DNA from: Sclerodactyla briareus
Lineage: Eukaryota > Echinodermata > Holothuroidea > Dendrochirotida > Sclerodactylidae
Direction: 5' to 3'
NCBI GenBank assembly: GCA_026419785.1
Contig: JAODTK010005674.1
Location: forward strand, 186,001 to 250,000
Length of the DNA: 64,000 nt
The translations under genes were made by a program, and so were the position numbers. The notes beneath the pieces are model-generated. The model was not told the DNA's origin and made no database searches. It saw only the letters and a program-made list of their open reading frames with translations. Below, piece after piece: positions 33,611-45,880 of this stretch. Each line of letters starts with the position of its first letter. Position 1 is the stretch's first letter.

Positions 33611-34084
33611 TTTTAAGTTATTTTTTATTTTTGCATATATGCACAGTGGCGCCAAGTTATAGGTTGAATACATATCAAATTCGAATATTTTCGTCTGAAG
33701 AACGGCTTGCCCTAAACAGTGGTAGGTGAGTATATAAGTTTGATTGCTGGGATGATTGGTTACACCGAGGTTCGGGTTTTGCCCAAACCACCCGACTAGT
33801 CAAGAAAATTAGTCGAAGTGGAGGACTCAGCAGTGATTGACAAATTCGCAGTCGCCCCCGTTGTCCACAGGCGCAAAACGGAGGGGATCGTGGGCCCACG
33901 AAATCAACCGAAAAGAGAAAGGGACCTCGGGAATATTATCACAGATTATAGTCAGGGAAACTGTTCCTGGACAGTTCTTCATCGTGGCCTTCATTCCGAC
34001 CATACCATTTTTTTTTATTAGGTTCCGCTTGCCATAGAGGACCTGCCATTTGGTTAGAGTTGCCGCGTCTCGGAACTGTGCGGA
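33611..34084. other. Spacer with open frames but no supported gene
   Basis: The 119-codon minus frame at 33827-34186 runs into the duplicated block at 34085 and has no recognisable motif. Confidence 0.35.
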
Positions 34085-34640
34085 AACCATCACTGTCGTG
34101 GAAAATGGTGGTGCATTTACGGGCCAGATTAAGGACAAATCGAGGAAAATCGAGCCAGTCAACAATAAATGTTGTCCTTTTTTCAATTTGTTTCGTTAAA
34201 GAAATGTCACAAATTTTTGAATGTTTTTGACCCCCACCTATGTACCTGACGCGCTATTTATAAGCCAAACTGGCACGAATGTCCAGTAGTGTGATAAACA
34301 TCCGGATTAGAAGAAGAACTAAACTTAGCCATTGGTACTATTGTGCATGACAGTTGGATTCCAGCATTGAGTGGGGGCAAGGGCGAAAACTGTGATAAAT
34401 CAGGGGAGCCTCAAAACGCCTGTGCTGCATGGCGTGTGGGGGACAGAATCGTGAGAGCAGGCACAGTGTATAGTATCAGAGTGTCCAAAAACAACCAAGT
34501 TTCCTTGTGGCCTTTCCATATGTCACCGCACTGTAGATGACATATATGGGGAAAAAGTATATTTGCCGAAGTAAGTCAGAAAACACCGCGCCCCATGCAG
34601 CGCGGATTTTTTTCTTTTTTCATGTTGCCTCCTCCAAAAT
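34085..34640 (+). repeat. Duplicated repeat block, copy 1
   Basis: The left part (34085-34200: ACCATCACTGTCGTGGAAAA ... GAGCCAGTCAACA) resembles 36345-36440. The right part (34350-34640: CAGTTGGATTCCAGCATTG, GATGACATATATGG, CAGCGCGGATTTTTTTC) resembles 37905-38150 (CAGTTGGATCCGGCATTG, GATATGACACTATGG, CAGCGCGATTTTTTTC). Order and orientation are kept, but the second copy has about 1.3 kb more between the two parts. Confidence 0.6.
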
Positions 34641-35319
34641 AAAATTTAGGCAATTCTTTTATGTAGGAATATGTGTTGTTGCATTTGTGTATCGGCCGGG
34701 CCTAAGGCTACTTTCGTTGCTACAAGGCCCCTGACGAACGATTTTTTTACTGGGGGTGCTGAGCTCTCCTGAAAAAAGACACATTCAACCTTACCCTACA
34801 CAAAAAACCTACATTTTCGTACTTTTCATTTTTCAGATTTTTTTTTTGCAATTTTTTGGTATATACTTTTGTGTTATTTCATAGCGAATCGCTTTACAGA
34901 CCAACCCGGATGTACCGCGGAACGGTAACCCTAATCCGTTAATCAGAGACACGAGGAAGGGCGAACCCATGAGCCAAAAAGCAAAATAACAGTGAATAGC
35001 GGGCGTAAGGCACCAGGTTGCTGGTGTGTAAGGGGGAAACGATACTTAGGGTCCCCAGTATGGAACGCCGTCAGTGAGGGTATTAGAGAAGGGAGTGTCC
35101 ATCGTTCCCTTTGAAAATTCTGGCGGTTTAGAAGATGCAAAATTGTTTTATCTTGTCAATGAGCTGGAATATCCTGCTTTTCCCACTTTATTATCACTGA
35201 TAATAATTACTTCACTGTATTTCAGTTGGTAATGATACAGCCGGGCGGAGATCTGTGTTGAATATTGGGGAGGGGGGGGGGGGGGGGGGGCGGGGGATAT
35301 GAGTGTCGCACTATCTAAG
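34641..35319. other. Spacer without supported gene; G-run at its end
   Basis: AT-rich sequence with a poly-T stretch near 34838 and an interrupted G-run of about 20 near 35270-35290. No gene supported. Confidence 0.35.
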
Positions 35320-36240
35320 CGGCGCGCCACCATGGGTTGGCGATAGCGCACAATGGCAATTTCTTTGGTTTACAGACCCCCAGATGCAGAAAACGGCACT
35401 TCTTGGGTCTTATGCAGAAGCCAACATCCCTAAAATCTTCATAAATTCCGAATTTTTCATTTCAAGAACATTCTTAAAGACTGATCAATGTTTATTTTCC
35501 TAAATTCGGCCACCGTCGGTGTTGACGCGTAGGGTACAATAAATTTTTTTGTTTACGACCCCCCAGATTGAGAACAGCCTTTCCCGACCGTATGGCAGTA
35601 GCAACGTCTCTAAATTGGCACTAAATTTCAGAATTCATATTTCTAGGAACGTTCTTGGAGGAACTTATCGCTGTGTATTTCTTAAATTTCGGCCAGCCCG
35701 CCACCTCAGTGACGCGTAGGGGTACAAGAGAAGTTTCGTTTTACAGCCCAGCTTGCAGAACGTCAATTCCCTCCACGCGCTGTGGCAGTGAGCAACGTCT
35801 CCTAAAACATTGGCGAATAATTTTCAGAAATTTGTATTTCAAAGTGGAAACGTTCTTCAAGGAATTTTATTCCTTACATTTGTGTTTTGGGCCACATCAG
35901 TGGTCCTCGTATTTACACAAAGAAATTTGTAGCCTTACGATCAACCAGATTGCCGGAAACGTTACTTCCCATGTCTTATGGGAGTAAGCAACATTCCCAA
36001 AATTGAAAAAATTTCTGAATTTGCGATCTCAAGAAAACTCTTGAGGAACTGATCTACGTTTTATTCATTGCAATTCGCGTCATCATAAGTTTGACGCGTA
36101 CCGTACAAGAACTGGTCTACAGACCACCCCCCTCCCCCCCCCCCCCCCCTGGATTGCAGGGAGCGGCACTTCCGCGACTTATGGCATATGCATCACATGA
36201 AATTGACAGTAAATTTCCCGAAAACTGATCGATGTTCATA
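35320..36240 (+). repeat. Satellite family S180 array, five units
   Basis: The anchor CAGATTGCAG or a variant lies at 35381, 35564, 35749, 35946 and 36150, giving periods of about 183-204 bp; the largest contains a C-run at 36126-36149. Each unit has AACGGCACTTCC or a variant, a TATGGCAGTAAGCAAC-like word, AAATTTC, AAGAA.(A/C)TTCTT, AACTGATC and GCGTAGGGTACAA. The first unit starts with GCGCGCCACCATGGGTTGGCG. Copies also occur inside the foldback candidate at 12.9-17.3 kb, so the family has moved between loci. Confidence 0.85.
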
Positions 36241-38150
36241 CTTCATTTCATCCTCGTGGTCCCCTATTCTATACCATAGCATGTCTTAGAGAAATTCCAT
36301 CGATGACCCTTCCAATTGGGTTGGAGGCTGCCGCCGATTGAAAATTTTGCTTGAACATCACTGTCAGGGAAAATTGTGCATTTTTCGGTATTGGAGTATT
36401 GAGCCAGTCAGCAGACAATTTGATCATTTTTCAGAATAGTTTCTGCTAGAAAATTTCCGTCCAACTTTCTCATGTCTCAAAGTGTTTCTGCCCGGCTCCG
36501 CGCCTGTATAGTGTTCCTACGTCAATCACGTAAACCCATACGAATTGGCAGACCCCTGCCTTGTTTGTTTTTCGTTACATATAGCTTTCAATCTTCTATT
36601 CAAAACCGCAACGTCAAGCTGGCAAAGTCCAATCTGAACAATAAGGAATCAGAAGTACCACACGGCGTATCCCAGGAATTTGATTGGGGGTGGCCATGGG
36701 GGAGGGGTGTCCCCCTCCCCTTTGGAAAATGTTTGCATTTCAGGAACCCTCAGATGAAATCTTGTTAAACATTTGCCATCATTTGAAGTCATTTTTTCCT
36801 ATAAAAAACCTGTTCTTGAGAAGTGGACAAATTTTCTATTTTCAACTGGCTTCATATCATAGGCGTAACAGGACTCTTCTATTTTTTTGAGGGGGGGGGG
36901 GGCAGAAAAAGTCTCCAAATTCTGAAAGCCGCATGATGGAACAGTACTACCCTGCGCGCGAAACGCGCGAAAATTGCTGTTTTGATTTGAAACATTGTCT
37001 GAATTTCTCCTTTGTCTGAATTTTTGCTCATTTTTCCTGCCTTATATCCGTCTCAATTTCTTATCCTTTTCGGCTCCCCCATCTTTGGACGCAATGAATC
37101 AACTGCCTTGGTAGGAATTTGAAGGGGTGTCTACGCTTCCCTCCTCCTTAGGCCATGCCTTCGCTGGCCAGGGAAGTACCCAGGATGCTAATACCCACAG
37201 GATCAACAATTGCAATAATTAAAAAAACCTAACTAATTTGCTCGACTCTCAAATCTTATTATCGGTTGGGTGTTAAAAGCATACCAACAACCACGCTACT
37301 ACAAAGGCGCAAGATGCCGCAATTTTTGTGCGCATTGCTTGGGTAGCAGCTATGATATCCCCTATATGTGTACGGGTCATAATTTGGGAGGGGTGTCAAA
37401 TCACATTTTGCCACTGTTTTTGTGCCCGACTGGGAGGGCTCGCCTGCCCTCCCCCTTGCACCCCGTCCTATTTGGTTGGAAATTGACCAAACAATTGACT
37501 ATTCACGCAAATCTATGGGAATGAGACAAACGGATAACATAAGTGACAAATGTTGTTGGAGAGGTATCTACGCACCCCTCGTTATGCCAATGTCTTCTAT
37601 GATCTTGCCGCAACTCCCAAATGGGTAAAAAAACGTATATATAGAACTTGACTACTGCGCGCGAATGCGCGCCACAATTTTTGCACACTGTTTTGATATT
37701 TAACCAAAAAATGGGCTATCAGAAGATTCGAGCAATCTGTATCAAATGAGGTAAAAGAGCGCATAAGTGTCCATATTTGTTGCCATTAAGGAAAAATGAA
37801 AAAAATTGGGGGGAGGGGGCATTCGATGGGGGGCATGGCCCCCGTGCCCCCTCTGGCTACGCCAATGAAGTAGACTACACTGTGTGGCCGTGTTAAGAAA
37901 AGGGCAGTTGGATCCGGCATTGTTGTAGCTAGGGGGGGGGGGGGTGCCAACATGAATCAAGTCCTAACCCCATTTCCTCGTGGCCTTACCTATATGTTAT
38001 CACACTCGATATGACACTATGGACCAAAAAAAACTCATATTTGCCAGAATCTGACAAAGTTATGTACCGTTGGCCCACTGTATTTACATGTAACGGAAAG
38101 ATAGGATACAGCGCTCGCAGCGCGATTTTTTTCCTTTTTGCATTTAGGCG
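36241..38150 (+). repeat. Duplicated repeat block, copy 2, with G-rich repeat ends
   Basis: Holds the counterparts of 34085-34200 (at 36345-36440) and of 34350-34640 (at 37905-38150). Between them are GCGCGCGAAACGCGCG (36954-36969) and GCGCGCGAATGCGCGC (37656-37671), two near-palindromes each followed by an AATT..TG..TTTTGAT tail. Two further repeat ends, ATAGGCGTAACAGGA...poly-G (36862-36902) and the complement of GGCGTAGCCAGAGGGGGCAC (37845-37864), also lie here. No gene supported. Confidence 0.5.
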
Positions 38151-39654
38151 GCCTTCTCACCCAAAAAATTGGTAAACAATCTAATAAGAAATATGAGTCA
38201 GACAGTTTCGTTTTGGCCGTACTGTACAATTGATTATACGATTTTTCGCTAGTCCCGCACAATATTGGGGGGTGGTGGGGGTGATATTTCTATATATCCC
38301 CCCCCCTCCCACCCCTCGTCCCCCCGTGATCGCCGCCCATGGTAATTGTTCTATTTTTCAAGAATCACAATTGATTGAAAATTTGTCATGTGTTGGCCTC
38401 TATGCCTACGTTAGGCCGATGCTAATCATGTGTGCCTCCATCGTAACACCGATTGTGAACGTAGGCCTATTTCGGGTGGTATGTGGTTTTATGATTATGT
38501 GCCCGTCAAAGCAGAATGTCCTCAGTTGGTTGCGAAGCGAGGCAAAGGAATTTAAAACAAATCATGGCCCTCAACAGACCACCGAAAAAGGCCAGTTGCT
38601 ACTGAATTAACCATGTTCAACGTCCCATTAACAAGATAACAAGCACAACTACTGCGATAGAAACAAAATTGCGATTCGAATTGAGATGAGTCAAGGAAAC
38701 TTTACTGGCACCCTTCCACTTTCCGGTCGGGAAAGCCTGGCCAATTTGCACACCCTCCCATTTCGAATGTTTTGACGCTAGGGTGCCTGCCTGCGAGCCA
38801 CCTACAATAGTACATTGTTATACAGATGAAAATTCTTGAAAAATTCACCTTTTTCGTTATTTTAATCTAGTTCTATTGCCTTAAGGATGTATAGACACAT
38901 AATAAGTAACCTACAAGAAGATCTTTTTCCATACTATCAGATCAATCATCAAAATAATCAAGTGAATTTGGGGTGGGTACCCATCATATTATGATATCTT
39001 CCATTCAGTTGCTCATTACACTTATACAACTTACGCACTAGCTGTCGAAAACCGGATAAAACCAAATTTTTGTCAACTATTTATCCAGACAACAACCTGT
39101 AAGCTCAAAAATCGACTTGGGTGCTGGACACAATGACCTAGAATCGTCAAAATACAGGGGTGCTGGCAGCACCCCCCCCCCCCCCTTCGCAGGGGCCTGG
39201 TTGCTACCCTAGACTCATTTAATATTTCAGGCATGCATGCCGGGATCATTGGGGGCGATGACTCATATCCACCCCCCCATATCAACCATATTGGGAGTGT
39301 ATCCCCACCCCACCCCACCCACCACCGCGATCTACACTGTGCCTGTCATATGAGATAGAATATGTGTTATTCTAATGAATATACAATAGGCTACCACCAC
39401 CCCTTCTAAACCCCTCCTTTCGCTTCCCTCCCCCACCACCTAGCCTACCCCCCCCCCCCCTCCCGGAAAAAAAAAAAAAAATCATCCATTTCACTCCGTA
39501 GCCCTTCAAACTCGTTCCTACGGGGTCAAGTGACACTGATTTGGAACAAGCCAATCATATACTTGCAGTAAGCCCAATGTGGTTAATATTGGTACCCCCT
39601 TCTCCCCAGTATAGCGAGGGCTTTCTTCTGTGCTCATTTTTTTTTTCAGAAATT
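38151..39654. other. Stretch without supported gene; C-rich runs
   Basis: The plus frame 38230-38610 (126 codons) has a hydrophobic stretch but starts in C-rich low-complexity sequence and has no family signature. C-runs at 39170-39185 and 39450-39461; an A-run of about 16 at 39466-39481. Confidence 0.35.
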
Positions 39655-39927
39655 AGAATTAAAACATGGCGAGACTTCAACTTGACGGATCGATCCGTAC
39701 TTCATTCCTGCTTCGACGGTACATGCCTGGACTTTGAGCAATCCGGAAGATTGCGTACGCCTGCGTCAATTTTTCTGACCTATTGAGACTGAACGGAACA
39801 ACGGACCCATTGTGGACAGTCGCCATTGATTGGCTAACGTGCGAAGTGAATAGAATTGCGTACCGGTACGTGAAGGAACGGAGACGTGACCGACTGGTCG
39901 GAACGCTAATCCATTGTGGACAGGCCT
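39655..39927 (-). mobile_element. GGCCTGTCCACA element, copy 2
   Basis: On the minus strand the end reads AAGGCCTGTCCACAATGG (complement of 39912-39929), and internal words match copy 1 at 33439-33610 in order. The far end is not defined. A second TTGTGGACAG word at 39811-39820 is a direct repeat of the end. Confidence 0.55.
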
Positions 39928-39997
39928 TCATTCCAAAATGACCAATGAAACTAACATGACATAATTTTCGCAGTTGTCCAAGTGTACGTCAATGTCG

Positions 39998-40442
39998 TTA
40001 TTGGGCAATTGGGATTCCTCGCCAGTTTTCTCTGCTAATGGACCAAACTTTCAAGGCCATAACTCCCACCGTGAACAACGTATTGAAATGTGGTTTGTCC
40101 CTATAGCTAACAGTTTTCCATTCTCCCCGATATACCCCTATTGTATCCAAACCTGCAGTACCGGAGAATTGTCCTGACCCAGGCAGGCTTGGAATATATG
40201 TGGGGCATATACCATTCTGTGCTTTGTAAGTGATGAGCAGCAGGTTATAGGTAATCTTGTAAGGGATTAGGAGCCGTAAGAGCTCCACGGTCAAGATGTG
40301 ACAGGATCTCTCCGATATGGTCACAGTTCGGGCTGCAGTATTTTGGAGACGCTGTTCATACGTTCAAGTTGGACGGTGGACGATTCGCTCAGCGGCGTCG
40401 CGATTCAAGAATTTGCGAATTTTGCTGATGTTCCTGATGTGT
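39998..40442 (-). mobile_element. CR1/L2-like LINE fragment, ORF2 C-terminal region
   Basis: On the minus strand one frame, interrupted by a single TGA near 40366, encodes about 147 residues of the region after the reverse transcriptase palm. It begins HIRNISKIRKFLNRDAAERI, matching the family pattern HLRNI..IR..L...A..LVH. About 20 residues (the usual FVTSRLDYCN region) are missing. It resumes with EQRLQNTAARTVT, then LLIPYKITYNLLLITYKAQN, then GICPTYIPSL, the classic K.L..TYKALNG.AP.YL block, and ends near FTVGVMALKVW. The catalytic reverse-transcriptase motifs and the endonuclease lie upstream and are absent, so it is a dead 5'-truncated copy. This is the best-supported protein-family match in the window. 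Confidence 0.85.
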
Positions 40443-41600
40443 CATGATCGATGTCCGAATCGGATGTACTTCTATATTATAATACATAAGGAAAAGTACC
40501 GAAGGTCAATTCAATTTCACATATTCAGCCAACGGAAACTCTATAACGTTGAACAAGAGGGCCAATATGGCGCATTCGGCTCACTTATCAAAAGATTTTC
40601 CCCAATACGTTCAATGATATTCTTCAATGTTTATGGAAACATTAAAGTAACTTTCAAAGTCACCCATTAACCTGACTTACTTTCTTACAATTGATTCCTG
40701 CCAAGCCTGGTTGGTTGATTATCATTCCTAGTCGCCTAAGCAAGTTGATATGTTCAGCGAAACAATGAAATTGACCCTAAATTGAACTTTGACCTCAACA
40801 TTCTGAGCACCCCATATATCACACTTCAATAACCATGGACAATACCAGTAAACTTTCGGGCACTTTATCGTCTTTTTTTATTCTTATTATCATCTGATAT
40901 ATTCTATAGAAAATTTTTTTTTTTTTAAAAGCTGTTTGACCGCCTAAACAAAATACCTCTCGTATGACCTGCAATGGGCCTCAAATTTCTGAGCCATATG
41001 TCATGGTCTCACTAATTAACGTTCACGTTCGACCGCTCCATTCTGTCGATTGGAATCTGGTGTGACTGATTGCCGAAATAGCCGAAATTGACCCTATGAT
41101 GACATTGACCCTCATTTCTGAATGTACTATTAGCCAATGATACTATAAAACAGCCTCACATATCCAGCATATAGTAGAAGCCAATGAACGCGTTTGACCT
41201 AAAAATGTCTATTTGCGCTAAATGACCACTAGATGAAATTTGACCTCATATCACTGACCGCCCGACTCCTAATTGTGTAACATTGATCCCAGAACTAATG
41301 ATAGACAGATAATAGATATTCACATACTAGCCTGGTTATTTTCTGGAACAGTAGAGGGCCTGAGATCGCGGCTCACAACTTGGGAGTCGGGCGGGGGGGG
41401 GGGGGGGTTGAACCCAGTCTGTCATGCGGCTTACATATCTATATAACATAGTTTGCACGCACACAATTGTTCAACCTGCTCTGCCCAGTCCCCTTCCCAC
41501 TCTTCCCTCTTTCACCGTGGTTTGCGCCATCTCCTGAAACCCATCCTTACTAAAATCCTCCATTTCTTCAAGCCTTCACCGCGGGCGTTCCTCGCCTCTA
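40443..41600. other. Stretch with weak TTGACC-type repetition
   Basis: Phrases such as GAAATTGACCCTA (40767 and 41088) and TTTGACCTCA (40788 and 41240) recur, suggesting an old, highly diverged tandem repeat. A run of about 15 G lies near 41393-41407. No gene supported. Confidence 0.35.
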
Positions 41601-43734
41601 CCAAGCGACCCTCCCCTTAAAGTTGGCTACTCGGCGCTCGACGGCCAAACGGTGATAGCGTTCCAGTGACAAGCCTGCTCCCGCACTATGATGCCGGTAT
41701 CCGAACCGGTGTTCTGTATCGTAACCATGTTCCACTTCAGCAGAGATTCTTGTCCTCGTATTGTCCCTAACGCAGTTTGATGCGAAAATGAACTTGGTCA
41801 AACGTGGAATCGCTGAATACCTGGCTTATAATGCGTACAGATTTCTCTCTTTCATTTATTTTGAACAATTTGACACAAGACTGTCCTAATGGGATATTGG
41901 GACTCTATTATTGAACCTCAGCAAACGTTTACTGTCTGAATCCATCACAATTCCATTAATATACTTTATTTAAAACGTTTCCCAAGAATAAAATATATGC
42001 GATTCTTTCCCCGGATGGCGATCGTACTTCGGATTCGGTTTTCATGGGGACTGCACTGCAATGGGACGTTTTGGTAGGGATGCGCCCTCAGTTGAGCCAA
42101 GGTCAGAAACAACCAAGCTTTGCAAGGGCTTGTACTTCATTCAACAAAATATGGCGCTAGGTAGCTGAATTTTGTGGAACGGTATGAACCACACAACAGA
42201 ATGACGATGAAATCACCGAAATGTTGCGGCCAACGTTCACTGAAAGATGAAAGAATTTCTACTCTCTGCTTCGTTTTGTGACACTCAAGAAGAAATCGAT
42301 TGACAGATACAAATTCCAAGACTATTAAGATAATACACGATGTTTGTACTCGTTATCCTAGCGTTTAATGTTTTGTTGGCGAGTCAATAGGATTAGGCTA
42401 AGATAGTACTCAAATAGGCTAACCAGGTAGCTGCTAATTGCTACTGCTGCTGAGAACTGACGTGAGAAGTACTGTGACCAGAGGTGAGCCTGGGCTAAGA
42501 CCTTTGCAGAAGAAAGTCAGGACATTGCTAAGCTAATGCAGTGGATGGAATTATTAGGAAAGCTTTGCCTAGTGGATTTGCTAGTGGGATTGCTGTACGG
42601 CAGTAGTGTCACTGTGTGTATGCACAGTGGTCTGATGCTATGGTATGTTAGTTGTTACACAAGGAAGTGGCGAGCTTATCCTGAAAGCTTTCGAGTAGAA
42701 TTACTATTTGGTAAGCGCTCGCATTATCGATTGAATGATTAGCCTACCTAGCCTAGCGAGTTCGCTGATTCCGCCAGGGAATATGTTCACCATCGGGGAT
42801 ATAAATCGGGGCCATTTCCATCAAGTCTCGTTCCCTTTGTTTAAAACTGGAAGTGTGATGACCGGATTAACAATTGATATGGACGTTCGTTGTGATAGCA
42901 ATAGGCTGAAACTAATCACTCAGCTAGCCGCTGCTTAGGATTTATATTGGGGGGGGGGGGGGGGGAAACGAGCCAGTTTGATGACAATTGTATGATGTCT
43001 GGTTTTTTCTCCAGAATTAAGAAACAACAGCACTACAGCAGATATGCATTTAGTTTGATTTTAAAAAAGTCAGTAGGCCTGGGACCTTCTCCCCCTTTTC
43101 CCCAAAAAATGCTGCCACTCAAATGACCTCTAGGCACCCCCATCACACCCAGTCCCACTCTATGCACCCTCTGTCCGGCGATCATTGCAACGACCCAAAC
43201 AGATTTAAGGCCTAGGTTCAGGGCGGGATCCGTGAAAAATTCTGTCAAGGATTCTAGTTTTGCCCCTCACTCCAAATTGGTTCAGTGTGCCATAGCTGTA
43301 TCATCATCTCAAGCGATGAGCCAATCTCTCGAAACCAGCCAAACCTTTCCCCAACCTGAATCTGGTATCTAATCCCCCACCAAAGTCAGCATGGAACCAT
43401 CACATGTAGGCTAAAATTAGTTTGAATATTTAGATTAGCTGGGTTGCCTGGTGCAAAATCTAACAATCCACAACAAACACAGGTAGAGCTAGTCAAAATA
43501 GGAAAAAATTGGGAGTTTTCTCATTTGACCTCGATCAATTACGTCTGCGATACGCAGAACTTTGCAGGAAAGAACGTTAGCATATAAATCGATAAGCAGT
43601 AGATTATTAGCTAATCTTCCTCAGCTTTTAGCTACGACCCAAACAGTACAGTGAGTACTACTCCTACTATGTGATGAGCATGTACATATCTTGCCCATAG
43701 AAAATCATAAAGTAGTAGAACTAGAACTGCTGAG
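41601..43734. other. Stretch without supported gene
   Basis: Short open frames only (60-72 codons). A G-run of about 16 lies at 42949-42966. No repeat copy or structural feature was recognised. Confidence 0.35.
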
Positions 43735-43910
43735 AATTGTTCACTTGCAGCCAGGGCCAGGGTTAGAAAAAATAAATAAAGCGGGGGCCCAGGCCGCTTA
43801 TTCGCCGCCAGCAAGTGATAAAATTGCGCCCGCTGGGGTTACTTTTGAGCCGGCACGGGCGTGCTCTTTTTAGCAGATAGCGCCCGTGGGCGAATTTTAT
43901 CATCTAGTCA
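43735..43910. repeat. GC-rich inverted-repeat segment
   Basis: GATAAAATTGCGCCCG (43817-43832) is answered by CGGGCG-type and GGCGAATTTTATCATC (43889-43904) in reverse complement, and GCCGGCACGGGCGTGC lies between. The segment could fold on itself and resembles an inverted-repeat end, but no element boundaries were established. Confidence 0.4.
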
Positions 43911-44430
43911 TCCTGTTCATGCTATAAAGAATAGATAATGGAATGGGTGGCCGAAAATGATAGAAACTTATTAGAAAATGGTGAATGGTCAGCATTGGGC
44001 AGGAGAGATCCAAAAAACCGACCGATTGTTGGAATAACGGAACGAGCGATCCAAACTCGGTCAAAATTCACCAGCTAGACTTGATTTGTGCTAGGCAATT
44101 AGATGGCACTGCACCAGTTCCTTAGGAGCGATTTGGTGTTGCATGGCCGTAATAGTTGTTCCGATCGAATGGAAATGGACAGCTAGTGAGCGCAGCTGCG
44201 TTCGGCAACCCGCATTGACTTTGTACACAGCTCGCGACCGCGCGATCATGATCCACACACACTTAATTTCAGTTGGGTTTTTGCACTAACGCTGTTATTA
44301 ACGCTGAACTTCCACGGATATCGATTCACCGAATCTCACGATAAAAAGCTGCTGGGATTCGCGTGGATCTACGTTTAATAGGCCTACGTATGTGTGAAGC
44401 ATATTACTGATGGCGTACCAAGATAGTGGA
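43911..44430. other. Spacer without supported gene
   Basis: No open frame or repeat copy of note. Confidence 0.3.
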
Positions 44431-44540
44431 GACAGTGTTCGCGCTAAGGCGCGGGGATTGCGGGATTCCCGCATACGCAGCCGATCCCGAGAGAAAATAA
44501 ATTGTGTGCGGAAAATTCCCGCACAGATTTCTCAACCAGG
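44431..44540 (-). repeat. Dispersed repeat family R1, copy B (reversed)
   Basis: Reads GACAGTGTTCGCGCTAAGG, then GCGGGATTCCCGCAT, then GCGGAAAATTCCCGCAC on the plus strand. These are the complements, in order, of copies A (1340-1595) and C (50020-50250). The CAGTG start fits a hAT-type terminal inverted repeat. Confidence 0.6.
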
Positions 44541-45016
44541 ATTGCAAAAAAAGCAAAAAATAGTTGTTATAATAGGGTGTTTGCGCGGTTTCTATATCGA
44601 TCGATAGATGGAACGATTCATGACAACAGACGTATGGCGAACAGCACCTACATGTGACCACTGTCGTGCTCGTAGTACCGTAGTACTAGCACGAAGGCAG
44701 AAATACGGGATACTACATTTCTTCCAGACGTGTACGTACGTACGTTATATATTGTCACAAGCCCAGCCCACGAAACAGGTTGCTAGCGCAATTACCAGCC
44801 CTAACAAACTGTGATTATTTTAGCAAGGGAAACCGAAGCAGGAACGATCTACAACTTAGTCGTCAATTAAAAACGGGACCAAATCATGCCTAAACTCATG
44901 TATGATGTTCATCAACCAACTGTCTAATTAATCACGATTCATTCTTCAAAGGAATTGTAGGCTGAGCAAATTAATTGCAGTATCGCTGATCGACTATCGT
45001 AAATAATCACGATTAG
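44541..45016. other. Spacer without supported gene
   Basis: Contains a CGTACGTACG stretch near 44734-44743. Nothing else seen. Confidence 0.3.
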
Positions 45017-45880
45017 GCCGCGTTCCATGCACGCGGGCGGGGGGGCGGGCAGTCTAAAAATCGACTCATTCGTTATTTTCAATGGAGCCGTTTCCATGCA
45101 CCGGTACGGGCGGGGGGCGGCGTTTTCTCGAACGGTCATGTAGCGTTTTTTCGCCCGCCCGCGGTCAGCGTGGTATTTCGCCAATCAATTCCCGGGGATT
45201 TCCCTGCAATCTTACGGCTTGAAAGCCGGGTAATGGAGAGTAGAGGAAATTTTAGGTTCAAATAATGTTCCAACAACATTCATAACTGTTCAACACTAGG
45301 GATGAGATTTTATAAGATTGTGTCTAATTACAAACGGGCTAGACACCTTTTTGAACACATATTTACTTGTTCTTTAAACCGAGGATATGTCAAGTATTTG
45401 CCTAAGAAAATCTCCAAAACCTGTCAAGTGTGAATTTTTAATAGTGAGCCGTAATAGTTGACATTCAGTAACAATGGTTCAGAAAATGAACACGGTGTTT
45501 AGGTTTTTATTAAAACACAGTATATGCGTCCGGTGTTTGACAACAACTTCAAGAACAACAACGACAATGACAACAACAACAACGACGACAACAACGACGA
45601 CAACGACGACAAAGAAAACCAAACAACCAACAACAAACAACTGGCAACGAAAACGACCAAAGCGGACAACGACAACAAACACAACAGCAAACAATAATCA
45701 AACAATAATAACAGTATAAATAACAATAATAACAATAATAATAAAACAATATTAATAATAGTAGCTACATCGGTTCTTATAAGCGCATTGGACACACAAA
45801 AGGGAGGGTGCGTGACTCGAGGGAAAAAAACGCCGCCGCCCCCCCGCCCGGGCATGGAAACGAGTCTGCCAAAACGCCCG
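45017..45880. mobile_element. Candidate inverted-repeat element with GC-rich ends
   Basis: CCGTTTCCATGCACCGG followed by GGGCGGGGGGCGGCG (45088-45122) is answered at the right by CGCCGCCGCCCCCCCGCCCG and GGGCATGGAAACG (45832-45870) in reverse complement. A second, diverged GCGTTCCATGCACGCGGG copy sits further left (45022-45039). The interval of about 0.75-0.85 kb contains the AAC/GAC microsatellite and no gene. No target duplication was identified. Confidence 0.5.
45537..45765 (+). repeat. AAC/GAC trinucleotide microsatellite
   Basis: Repeats of AAC, GAC and ACG with AAT variants towards the right. The Thr-rich plus frame and the Val- or Leu-rich minus frames over it are low-complexity artefacts. 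Confidence 0.9.

Noticed and set aside
38230-38610. Possible membrane protein of 126 codons
   Set aside because: The frame begins in C-rich low-complexity DNA, and the hydrophobic stretch alone is not evidence of a gene.
45474-45855. Thr-rich, Val-rich and Leu-rich frames of 66-118 codons
   Set aside because: They are three readings of the AAC/GAC microsatellite.
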